Positions 32,190 to 41,100 of a DNA stretch of 56,339 bases are shown here, in pieces (the stretch's first letter is position 1; each line of letters starts with the position of its first letter). Location: the NCBI RefSeq assembly GCF_001439915.1, contig NZ_LMBW01000005.1:98178-154516 (forward strand), given 5' to 3'. The DNA is from Fredinandcohnia humi (GTDB lineage: Bacteria; Bacillota; Bacilli; Bacillales; Bacillaceae_L). The notes beneath the pieces are model-generated. The model had not been told where the DNA came from, did no database searches, and saw only the letters and a program-made list of their open reading frames with translations. The position numbers and the translations under genes were made by a program.

Positions 32190-32777
32190 TTATCTTTTGC
32201 GGGATACAAAGGGATTGTCCGTGATCCAAAACCGCCATGGATAGTCCTTTGCCTCTCCTGTATTTTCGATTCCAATTCGAGGACCGGTCGAGATATTTTC
32301 AGGTGTATAGCCTTTTGCGATGTAAATGGGAGGTTCAAAAAAGGGAAGTCCATAGTCCTCCATTGAAATACCTAAAGCTTTTGTTAGTTTTCCTGGACCG
32401 TTTGTAAGGTTTTTGGCGGGCATTTGGCCACGGCGTTCATACATGAGATCAATTCCTTCAGCCGGCTCAACAGCTCGGATTAATACAGATTGCGGAAATT
32501 CGATTTCTCCACTCACAACGTTGATGAGACAATGCATGTGCATCCGATGGATGTACGCATATCCAGGTTTACCGAACATCACTTCAGTTCGCTTCGTCCT
32601 TCTGTTTTTGTAAGAGTGCGCCGCCCGATCTTCTGGTCCTTTATAGGCTTCGGTTTCAACGATATAGCCCGATGTAATGCCTTGGTCGGTATGCTTTACA
32701 AGCTTGCAGCCAAGGAGAGCATTAGCAAGTTCTAATGTAGGTTGATGAAAAAATGATTCCTGTAGGATTTCGTTCAT
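32190..32777 (-). CDS. aag: alkyladenine (3-methyladenine) DNA glycosylase
   Basis: 195 residues of the AAG/MPG family that removes alkylated purines in base-excision repair. Characteristic stretches are LLGCKLV, IVETEAYKGPEDRAAHSY (with the catalytic Glu), MFGKPGYAYIHRMHMHCLINVV and NGPGKLTKALGI. ATG at 32777 follows GAAGGAG; the frame continues 67 codons upstream through G-rich repeat sequence without homology, so the long form is unlikely. Single gene. Confidence 0.92.
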   Translation of the reverse strand: MNEILQESFFHQPTLELANALLGCKLVKHTDQGITSGYIVETEAYKGPEDRAAHSYKNRRTKRTEVMFGKPGYAYIHRMHMHCLINVVSGEIEFPQSVLIRAVEPAEGIDLMYERRGQMPAKNLTNGPGKLTKALGISMEDYGLPFFEPPIYIAKGYTPENISTGPRIGIENTGEAKDYPWRFWITDNPFVSRKR

Positions 32778-32889
32778 GGCAGCTCCTTCTAGTTTGTTTT
32801 TTATGTTTAGTATGGGGTTGGGATGGCGGGTGTATTCTTGGTTTAGGTTTGCACTTAGGGCACTGGGGCTGTTTTTACTTAAAATTGGA

Positions 32890-32970
32890 CTATCATTGGG
32901 TTTATTGTTGGGGCCATCGGCATTATTTTTTTCTATCGACGATAATTCGTTTCTATCGGCGTTAGCACTA
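32890..32970. repeat. CTATCGGCG-type array, 19-20 bp period
   Basis: CCATCGGCATTA (32914), CTATCGACGATA (32933) and CTATCGGCGTTA (32953) recur at 19 and 20 bp, each preceded by a T-rich stretch; a weaker CTATCATTGGG precedes at 32890. It lies in the roughly 290-base gap between the divergent glycosylase and HTH/F1-beta genes. The gap holds no gene I can support. Confidence 0.5.
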
Positions 32971-33068
32971 CCAACCAATACAAATGTAAAAATAATTACT
33001 CTATAACGAAAATATCTATTGCGCTCAAATGAAATTTAGTTTACTCTATGAAGTAACAGGAGGTGAAA

Positions 33069-34118
33069 ATGTTGGAAGATATTCGACTCAATGTATCTTT
33101 GCTTCGTAGAAGAGTACCAAATTTAACAACCGCAGCACGCTCTGTGGGTTTACGTCCGGCGACTGTATCAAATCTGTGCACCGGGAAGATTCCCGTTGGA
33201 CGTGCGGAGGTGCGCACTTTAGTGGCGCTTGCCGATTTAGCCGAATGTAGTTTGGATGAATTATTAATTCGAGGGGAGAAAATTGAAATGATTGAAACTG
33301 GGATTAAAACGCTTGATGTCTTTGCACCATTAGCAAAAGGCGGTACCGTTGGTCTTGTAGCCCGTCCTGGTATGGGGCAGCTTGTAGTACTTGCAGAACT
33401 ATTCCATCGCTTACGCAACAATGATTTCGCGACAGTTTTACTTATACCGGAAGGAGATCATCCAGAAATTAATGATATTTTAGATGAAGTTCATATCCAG
33501 GTAAAAACAATAAAAGAAGCTTACGAAGAAATTGCAAAGCTTGGCAAGAGAAAAGAAATTGCATTTGCAGCAGATCGTTCTCATGTTATCACTGGCGAAA
33601 TTCAAACCCTACAGGAAAAATTGCATTCAATTGGAGTTGATTCTGTCACTACCATCCTTGTTGATTTAAAGGGTGAAGTTGTTGACGAAGATGTACCATT
33701 CGGACCACTAGAAACATTATGGCAATTTGACGCTGACCTTACTGCTAGACATCAATTCCCTGCCGTCAATCCGGTATACTCTACCTCTTCCGTTCTTGAA
33801 GGGGCACACCTAGACCAAACACATTTCACCATCCAGCAACGCGCAAAAAAACTACTACGCCGATACCGAGAGCTTCGTTCACTTGTTACTGTGCATGGGC
33901 AGGAAAAGTTGCCGGAAACAGAAGTTCAAACTTACAAACGAGGTGAACGCCTTGAAGCATATTTGACACAGCCTTTTTATGTAGCAGAGGCTTTTACCGG
34001 TAAAAAAGGAGAAACAATTAGTTTACAGGATACGTTACAGGACATCCGCAAAATCCTCGACGGCTCCACCGATTCAAACGAAGTTACAGACTTAGCTTAT
34101 ATTGGAAAACTAAACTAA
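33069..34118 (+). CDS. HTH domain fused to degenerate F1-ATPase beta-like domain
   Basis: 349 residues. Residues ~1-68 are an Xre-like HTH ([14 protein letters not shown]... [12 protein letters not shown]). The rest aligns by eye with AtpD: [22 protein letters not shown] for [36 protein letters not shown] for YPAVDPLASTSRAL, and [20 protein letters not shown] with [17 protein letters not shown] near the end. The P-loop reads ARPGMGQL rather than GGAGVGKT, so the lysine and threonine are lost, and the catalytic GERTREG segment is missing. Catalysis is therefore unlikely. GGAGG lies five bases before ATG 33069. Probably a regulator built on a dead ATPase fold; target unknown. Confidence 0.8.
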   Translation: [349 protein letters not shown]

Positions 34119-34121
34119 ATA

Positions 34122-34298
34122 AGAAAAGCGCAAGGCGCCCCAATTCCAGCTAAGGGCAGGCACGTCCTGTGCCTAACGCTGGAATACTTGCCGTCCTGGC
34201 AGAGGCGACAAACATAAGACAAGCGCTGACAGAAGGCGCTTTTTGCCTTCAGATGTGATTGACTTATGACCTCGAGCCGATGGCCTGGAGCTAGACAC
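34122..34298. repeat. GGYGCC/GGAGCYAGACA repeat element, copy 2
   Basis: Starts at the stop of the HTH/F1-beta gene with AAGAAAAGCGCAAGGCGCC, contains GGCAC-GTCCT-GTGCC and TAACGCTGG, a hairpin-like GCGCT...AAGGCGC segment, and ends GGCCTGGAGCTAGACA. Longer than copy 1 (21104-21228) but with the same landmarks in order. Confidence 0.65.
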
Positions 34299-34301
34299 CA
34301 A

Positions 34302-34332
34302 GCAAAGGCAGGAGCTCATTTCCTGCCTTTTT
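34302..34332. terminator. bidirectional terminator before ctaG
   Basis: AAAGGCAGGA-GCTCAT-TTCCTGCCTTT with T6 following on the + strand; it serves the HTH/F1-beta gene and overlaps the end of ctaG. Confidence 0.85.
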
Positions 34333-35179
34333 TCATATACAACCATATTGCACTCAAGCTGAAAATCAACGCTTGGGAGATAAATAAGATAATCGCCCCG
34401 TTCTTTTGTTCACCAATGGGCGGATACGGGAGCAACGTTTCCAACAAATCGGCTGGAATTTCCTCACCAGGCGGCATGCATAATGCAAGCGCAGCAAGCA
34501 TCTGACTTGTGTCACTGTAAACCGAATACAACTCGCCATTTGAAAGCCATAAAAACAGTGTCACTGGCACAAACAGCACAATATTGACCACAATATAAAT
34601 GAGCTTTTGCTTAAATGACATATCGTCTTGCTCTTTAATCGGTGTGATGATTGGCCACCACAAGAGTGTAGCAGCTAAAATCAACCCCACCAAGAAAAAA
34701 TAATTTGTAAAATACCCTGTTCGAATCCAGTCAAACAAGGCTGGCACATGGTACCCAATAAACAAACCATGAAATAGAACGATCGCAAATACTGGATGGG
34801 TTAGAAAACGATATACCTTTTTCACACCATTGTTTTTTAATAATTTTTCAATTAGGTTTGTCTTCAATCCAATGACAAGTAACGGTGCCGCGATCAAAAG
34901 GACGGCGACAATCTGGATGATGTGGGCACGAAACAGCATGCGTCCCAATAGGTTCAACGGACTTCCGACAGCAAATAGAATCAACAGCATACTTCCTGCA
35001 AACGCAATTGATTTATACTTTTTGTGATCCTTAGCTGTTGGTAAAAGGAACATATATAAGACAATTAAAATCAAGGTAAAAAAAATGACTCCCCCGTTCC
35101 ATTGGGAGTGAAAACTAAATCCGCCTAAAATTTGACTAATCAAAAGACTCACCAGCTTTATGGATATTGGTTCGTTCAA
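34316..35179 (-). CDS. ctaG: cytochrome c oxidase assembly factor CtaG (caa3 type)
   Basis: Up to 287 residues with about seven membrane helices. GSPLNLLGRMLFRAHIIQIVAV, FHGLFIGYHVPALFDW and CMPPGEEIPADLLETLLPYPPIGEQKNGA are typical of the Bacillus CtaG family, needed for a functional caa3 oxidase, probably in copper delivery. The start is uncertain: TTG at 35179 (AAGG at about ten bases), GTG at 35152 and TTG at 35143 (GGTGAG nearby) are all possible. No cytochrome oxidase genes are in the window. Confidence 0.88.
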   Translation of the reverse strand: MNEPISIKLVSLLISQILGGFSFHSQWNGGVIFFTLILIVLYMFLLPTAKDHKKYKSIAFAGSMLLILFAVGSPLNLLGRMLFRAHIIQIVAVLLIAAPLLVIGLKTNLIEKLLKNNGVKKVYRFLTHPVFAIVLFHGLFIGYHVPALFDWIRTGYFTNYFFLVGLILAATLLWWPIITPIKEQDDMSFKQKLIYIVVNIVLFVPVTLFLWLSNGELYSVYSDTSQMLAALALCMPPGEEIPADLLETLLPYPPIGEQKNGAIILFISQALIFSLSAIWLYMKKGRK

Positions 35180-35286
35180 AAGGGCAAAACCTTCCGAACA
35201 TACTCTTCTACGTTTATTGTAAGTCCTTCTGAACTCCTTGGAATATGATTTATATCACATGTTGGTTTTCAGACAATTTTCAGACA

Positions 35287-35330
35287 AAAAAAGTCCATAT
35301 TTAAACCGATGGGATTTAACTATGGACCTT
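35287..35330 (-). terminator. terminator after the GNAT gene
   Basis: On the minus strand GGTCCATAGTTAAAT and GTTTAAATATGGAC form a long imperfect stem followed by T7. Confidence 0.7.
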
Positions 35331-35334
35331 ATTT

Positions 35335-36006
35335 TTATAATGGTAATAAAGTTACTGTTTCCTTTTCCTTTAGCCCGTTCACCATTTCATGCCATTGGGC
35401 CGGTTTGTTTGGAAGAACCGTGTAATAGGTTGTTAAGAAATCAACGACTAATTGGCTTGGAAGCTCGTTGACTTGTTCATCTCCAGGCATAAAGCATAAA
35501 TCAAGTCCCTTTACCGCCTCGCCATCATTGTTCCAAGATGGGTGAACGTAATCGAGCCCTAGACGTTTATAGCCCAAATGGGATAGAACTTCGCGGCGAA
35601 CGAATGGATCCATCGGCTTTACTGTACCAAACTCATAGTGAGCCACTTTGTATGGGTCATAGATTTCAGCAAACATTCCGAAAAGCTCTTTTCCATTTGC
35701 CGCAGCAAGCTCCTGTAAATCCTTACTGCGTTTTTGCGCTAAGAAGCGACCGATGCTTAAACCTGGTTGGCCAATGATTGTAAAATCAGTCATTGCAATA
35801 TTCCAGTCTGGATAATAACGGTATTCGGTTGTCCCGACAACCTCATTCTCATGCACCGCAACGAAAACGCGGATACTCGGGTCTTCAAGTGGCTCCTTCC
35901 AAAGCTCATAATCCAGAACCTCTTCTTTCGGAAAGACATTCTTCATTAATTCATGCATTTTGAAAAATAACGGGTCATTGATGCTTGTTATTCTTTTGAA
36001 ATCCAT
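35335..36006 (-). CDS. GNAT-family N-acetyltransferase
   Basis: About 223 residues. The pattern VFVAVHENEVVGTTEYRYYP, then LSIGRFLAQKRSKDLQELA with a motif-A-like acetyl-CoA loop, indicates a GNAT fold; the C-terminal third is family-specific. ATG at 36006 has a moderate GCGAG site; the frame opens at a TTG (36033) that overlaps the upstream gene. It follows the nitrilase-like gene with 17 bases between, so the two are very likely co-transcribed. Acceptor substrate unknown. Confidence 0.75.
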   Translation of the reverse strand: MDFKRITSINDPLFFKMHELMKNVFPKEEVLDYELWKEPLEDPSIRVFVAVHENEVVGTTEYRYYPDWNIAMTDFTIIGQPGLSIGRFLAQKRSKDLQELAAANGKELFGMFAEIYDPYKVAHYEFGTVKPMDPFVRREVLSHLGYKRLGLDYVHPSWNNDGEAVKGLDLCFMPGDEQVNELPSQLVVDFLTTYYTVLPNKPAQWHEMVNGLKEKETVTLLPL

Positions 36007-36023
36007 CTTAATCACTCGCTTTC

Positions 36024-36881
36024 TTATTTCCAATCAGGGTAAAGGTCGGTTCTACGGTCGCGCCATGTTGTAACCGAGCCTCGTTCACGCACCTCATATA
36101 AAAGATCTAAATCAAGGTCAGCAGTCACGATCATGTCATTATTCAATTCGCCCTCAACTAAAATCCCTTTAGGCGGAAATGGAATATCATTTGGTGTGAT
36201 CACCACTGCTTGACCAAAATTGGCACGCATAAAATCAACGGTTGGCAGAGAACCCACTGTGCCTGTTCCAACAACGTATACTTGGTTTTCCACTGCTCTT
36301 GCATGGCTTGTATAACGCACGCGATGGAAACCATGGCGATCATCTGTACAGGATGGACAAAAGATAACATCGGCACCCTTTGCCTTTGCCATTCGAACAA
36401 TTTCAGGGAATTCAATATCATAGCAGGTCAGCATCGCAATGCGTCCTTTTTCCGTATCAAACACTTGGAAATGTTCACCCGGTGACATATTCCACTCGTT
36501 CACTTCTGTAGGTGTGATATGCAGCTTTGCTTGCTCCCCTACTCTGCCATCCGGATAAAATAAATGAGCCACATTGTTGAGGTGGTCCCCTTTACGGATC
36601 ACATGTGTTCCACCAATAATATGCACATCATATTGTTTTGCAAGCTTTGAAAAAAGTGCTCTGTATTGTTCTGTGAAGCTTGGTAGGTCGTTAATCGTCA
36701 GGCTTGTACCGTCCTCCCTACCAATTGATAAAAGCTGTGTGGTAAAAAATTCAGGAAATAAAATAAATTCCGCGTCAAACTCCATGGCTGTTTTTATATA
36801 ATGCTCACATTGAGCTGCAAATTCATCAAAGGAACGAATTGTGTGAAGATGATATTGCACGGCTGAAACCCTTAATTTCAA
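36024..36881 (-). CDS. carbon-nitrogen hydrolase (nitrilase superfamily)
   Basis: 285 residues with the full Glu-Lys-Cys triad: Glu in FILFPEFFTTQ, Lys in EQAKLHITP and Cys in MLTCYDIEFPEI. Members hydrolyse amides or nitriles, often small amidated metabolites. TTG at 36881 is preceded by AAGGAGG at eight bases; the ATG at 36899 coincides with that site. It is first of a two-gene unit with a GNAT protein, which recalls YhcX of B. subtilis, where a GNAT and a nitrilase domain are fused in one polypeptide. Substrate unknown. Confidence 0.88.
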   Translation of the reverse strand: MKLRVSAVQYHLHTIRSFDEFAAQCEHYIKTAMEFDAEFILFPEFFTTQLLSIGREDGTSLTINDLPSFTEQYRALFSKLAKQYDVHIIGGTHVIRKGDHLNNVAHLFYPDGRVGEQAKLHITPTEVNEWNMSPGEHFQVFDTEKGRIAMLTCYDIEFPEIVRMAKAKGADVIFCPSCTDDRHGFHRVRYTSHARAVENQVYVVGTGTVGSLPTVDFMRANFGQAVVITPNDIPFPPKGILVEGELNNDMIVTADLDLDLLYEVRERGSVTTWRDRRTDLYPDWK

Positions 36882-37149
36882 ATCAAGATCCTCCTTCATC
36901 GAAATATGTTTATAAGTGGATTATTAACTATTTTTCTCTTCGAAACAAGTAAATTGTCCAATTTATAGTAGACTATAAGCTTCTGATTCTCAAAAACCTT
37001 TTTTTGCCAAAATTTCTTCTTCCCCACAACCATTCCTTGTGGTAAGATAGTCCTTGTTATTGTAAAATTATTGTAATAATACTGAAACCTTTCTGCAATA
37101 TAAGACGTCATATATAGTGAAGAATATCACAGCAAAGAAGGTATGCTTA

Positions 37150-38133
37150 ATGGCGAATACGAAAAAAATGGGGAAGGGCAACATTGTAAAAATTATTGCG
37201 TTGTTTAGCTTAATTGTGTTGTTACTCTTTTATTCTTTTTTTCTACTAAAATCGAAATTTTTTCTAGCGGCTGATGCATCTGAACCGGTTATCGAGATTG
37301 TTGCACCTGTTGAAACTCCGGAAAAATATGAACCAATAGATGATGATTTAAAAGTTGATGACAAACCAAAAAATAATATTGATGAAGAAAAGCCCACTGA
37401 GGAAGAACCTGCACCTACAACAGAACCTACAGTCGAACCAGCTCCAGTTACCGTGAATCCAACAACACCCAAAGTAGATGATGAACAGGAAGCCGATGAC
37501 AAACAGGAGACACCAAAGGAAACACCAGCCCCACCTTCAAGGGCGGTTTATCTCACATTTGACGATGGTCCTCATAAGGTTTCAAAGGATATCCTTGCTT
37601 TACTCGATCAATATGATGCGAAGGCAACTTTTTTTATGCTAGACAACAATATTAAACTTTTTCCAGATGCTGTTAAGGAAATGGTTAGTAAAGGGCACAG
37701 TGTAGGCCTTCATGGTGTAACCCATGATAAAAAGAAATTCTATCAATCTTCTCAAACCGTAGTGGGAGAAATGGACCAAACACAACAGACGATTTTAGAA
37801 CTTACTGGCATCGAAACAGATCTAATTCGGACCCCGTATGGCAGTTCTCCGTATATGACGGATACTTATAAAGATGCGGTTGAGACGGCAGGATTTAAGA
37901 TGTGGGATTGGAATATTGACAGCCGCGATTGGAAATTTCGAGATAGCCGGTATGTGGATAGTGTGATTGAGCAGTTGAATAAGCTGAATCGGGTAAATGA
38001 ACCGATCGTGATTTTATTACATGAAAGACCTGAAACACTTACACATTTACCAAAGCTATTAGACTATTTAAAAAGTCAAGGCTACGAGTTTAAAGCATTG
38101 GATTCATCCATGCATCCGATACAATTGTTTTAA
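37150..38133 (+). CDS. membrane-anchored polysaccharide deacetylase
   Basis: 327 residues: one N-terminal membrane helix (about 14-35), a Pro/Glu/Thr-rich linker (~50-135) spanning the wall, and a NodB domain. NodB motifs are TFDDGP (metal-binding Asp pair), HGVTH (His ligands), RTPYG and a late LLHERPET. It probably deacetylates peptidoglycan or another wall polymer, conferring lysozyme resistance. ATG at 37150 was chosen (AAGAAGG at eight bases); the upstream ATG at 37117 is less well placed. Monocistronic with its own terminator. Confidence 0.88.
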   Translation: MANTKKMGKGNIVKIIALFSLIVLLLFYSFFLLKSKFFLAADASEPVIEIVAPVETPEKYEPIDDDLKVDDKPKNNIDEEKPTEEEPAPTTEPTVEPAPVTVNPTTPKVDDEQEADDKQETPKETPAPPSRAVYLTFDDGPHKVSKDILALLDQYDAKATFFMLDNNIKLFPDAVKEMVSKGHSVGLHGVTHDKKKFYQSSQTVVGEMDQTQQTILELTGIETDLIRTPYGSSPYMTDTYKDAVETAGFKMWDWNIDSRDWKFRDSRYVDSVIEQLNKLNRVNEPIVILLHERPETLTHLPKLLDYLKSQGYEFKALDSSMHPIQLF

Positions 38134-38140
38134 TGAAAGA

Positions 38141-38172
38141 GCACAGGCCTTAGAACAATGGCCTGTGTTTTT
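38141..38172. terminator. bidirectional terminator
   Basis: CACAGGCC-ten bases-GGCCTGTG followed by T6 on the + strand, between convergent deacetylase and nuclease genes. Confidence 0.85.
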
Positions 38173-38178
38173 TATTTA

Positions 38179-41100
38179 CTATTTAATGAATTTTCCGTCG
38201 AACTTCTTATAGCCGCCCTTACCTTCGGATTTAAATGTAAAATCATAACCCTTACTATTATTCTGGACTTTAATTTCTATTTCACCATCCGGTAAGTTTG
38301 ATGCCGGTATCTGAAGTTCAGCAACACCATTGGAAACGGAAACCACTAATGTTGCATTTGCTTTTTTAATTTTAGCAACAGCTTCCGAAGTCAGTGTTAC
38401 AAAAATTGTATTCTTCTTTGCAGGAACATTTACTTCAACAGTAGCTCCCTCTTTCAATTCGCCCAAATCATTTGCCGCAACTTTATATTTATTACCCTTT
38501 TCTAGCGCTGGGGTAACAACTATAACTTGAGGTTCTTCTTCACCTGGCGCAGTTAGAACATCAATGATTCTACCTTCAACCTCAGTTGGGATTCCCTTAT
38601 CACCTAGGCTTACTAAATGATCGCGGAAGTTTTCCCAATCGGAAAGTCCTAAGTCAGTTACACGGCCTTCTTCATAGGCTTTTGCAAATACATCATAGCC
38701 GTCTCCACCTTTAGCTGTGAAAGCGTTGGTTGCGATGATGTACGTTGTATGATCATCGACTGCTATAAGGTTTCCATTCGCATCATTGATGTAAACTCCA
38801 ACTACTCGTTCGCCCGCCGGTTTGGAAGAATCGAATTCTACCTTACCACCGGCCAAATGAAGGAATCCGCCATTTTCTTCAGGGTATCTGCTTACCGAGA
38901 TTTCAAATGCTGCTTTTAGTTCAGCCCCTGTTATCTCCATTGTCGCTAACGTATTTCCAAATGGCAGAACGGTAATAACTTCTCCGACTGTTATTGGGCC
39001 TGCATTAATCGATGAACGGATACCGCCACCGTTTTGCAATGCCATGGCGACATTTTTTCCAGTGAACTCTTTTGCTTTTTCAAGCATTCCGTCTGTAATT
39101 AAATTTCCAAGAATTGTTTCATTTTTACGTACACTTGGTTTTGAATTATCACCATTTGTACGAGGGCTTTCTAATTCAATTGGAGTTGTTACTCCGATTT
39201 CTTCTTTAGCAACTTCTTCAACTTTTGCTTTGTAAGGCGCTAATACCTTCGCTGCTTCAGGATCATCCACTTGACTGCCGATCGAAATTAATTCCCCAGC
39301 ATGTTCAATCACAACACCATTTTCATCAAAGACGACATCTAGTACCCCTAGATTGCTATTTGCATTACCTGTTTGAACAATAACCGTTGGTGTCGCATCT
39401 TTCGCAACAACTACCGGTTTAGACAATGTTGTATGACTGTGTCCTCCGACAATTATATCAATGCCTTCCACTTTTTCAGCTAGGATTAGGTCATTATCAA
39501 TCGCTGCATTATCATCAAAACCAATGTGAGTTAATGCAATAATCTTATTAACACCTTGTGCTTCTAAAGCTTGGACAGCTTTCTCTGCTTCTTCAATGTA
39601 GTTTTCAAATCCAATGGAACCTGGGCTGGAGATGTCAACTGTTTCTTCCGTTGTTAAACCGAAAATACCCACTTTTTCACCGTTTATTTCTTTGATGATT
39701 CCATTGTAAATTTGACCATTATCAAAGTCTGCTGCGATGGAATCATTAAATAGTCCATCAAATTTAGCATCCTTCGAAAAATCAACGTTTGCACTTACAA
39801 ATGGGAACCCGGCACCCTGGATAAACTCGACTAATTTTTGATGACCATCAACTGAAGATCCTAGGTCAAATTCATGGTTACCAAATGTCATGGCATCAAA
39901 GCCCATTAAGTTCATCATCGCCAAGTCTGCCTTACCTTGGAACTCATTGAAATATAATGTTCCAGTAAAGGCATCCCCAGCATGTAAAAGAAGTGCATCA
40001 GGTTTTTCTGCTCTAATTTCTTTCACTGCTGTAGCTGTCTTCGGCATGTTGTCTAGAGCAGCATGTGTATCATTTGTATGCATAACCGTTAAGTCGAAAT
40101 TCTCGTTAAGGTCATTCTCCTTAAGGTCAACTTGTACCAATACCGGATCATGGTCAGATGCACGGCCTGCCATGTCAGTAAAGTCAGCATTGATGTGTAA
40201 AATATCAATTTCAGTTCCAGATACTAGGTTATTTGATACCACAATATGGTCTAAAACCTGTGAGTTACCTTGGAACAAATACGTATAACGGTCACTTTTT
40301 TCAACATGGTTGATCATATTTGTCATCAATTCGCCTTCAAATAGTTTCATTGCATCGGAGAATTGATAATCATTATAGTCACCAACAGATACAATATTGG
40401 CATCTGGGTTTTTAGCTTTTATTTCTTCTACAAAATTATAAACCACATTTGCAATTTGTTTCCGTTGTTTTTCACTACCATACACTGCTGGTTGTGTTGA
40501 ACCAAATAACGGAGTGTCTCCAGATTTCGAGTTCCAGTGGTTTACTATCACAACAACATCTTCACCCTTGAAGGTAAATTGTGCTGCTAAAGGTTTACGA
40601 CTGTTAGTAAATGCAGCATTTGTAGGGTCAATACGACCTGGGTTATGCGTTAATTTACCATCTTCATAGCCAACTGCAGTTGTAGCATCACCAGCTGAAA
40701 TGCCTTCTGGTAGTGAAACTCGGTCTGGATTATATAAGAATCCAACACGGATATTGGCATTTGGAGCTCCACCATCTTTATTATTAAGAGGGTCAATATT
40801 TAAATATTCATATTCCGGACCGCCAGCAGCTACAATAGCTCGAATTAAACGTTCATAGCTTTCGTTTGCAGCTGAATCTCCCGCACCTTGTCCATTGTTA
40901 TCTTGAACTTCAGTTACCCCGATAATGTCGGGACTTTCCATATCTTTCACAAATGCTCGTGCTAGTTTTTGAGCTTTGTCGTTTGATGTTTCTTTTGTAT
41001 TATTTGAAAAGTTTTCTAGATTATAAGAAGCAATGGTTACCTTATCTTCTTCTTTTTCAATCGTTGTTGTTTCAGGTTTTGCATTGCCTTTTACATGTTT

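Noticed and set aside
32778-32978. N-terminal extension of the DNA glycosylase
   Set aside because: The extension translates the CTATCGGCG repeats and G-rich DNA; a good ribosome site sits before the internal ATG at 32777.
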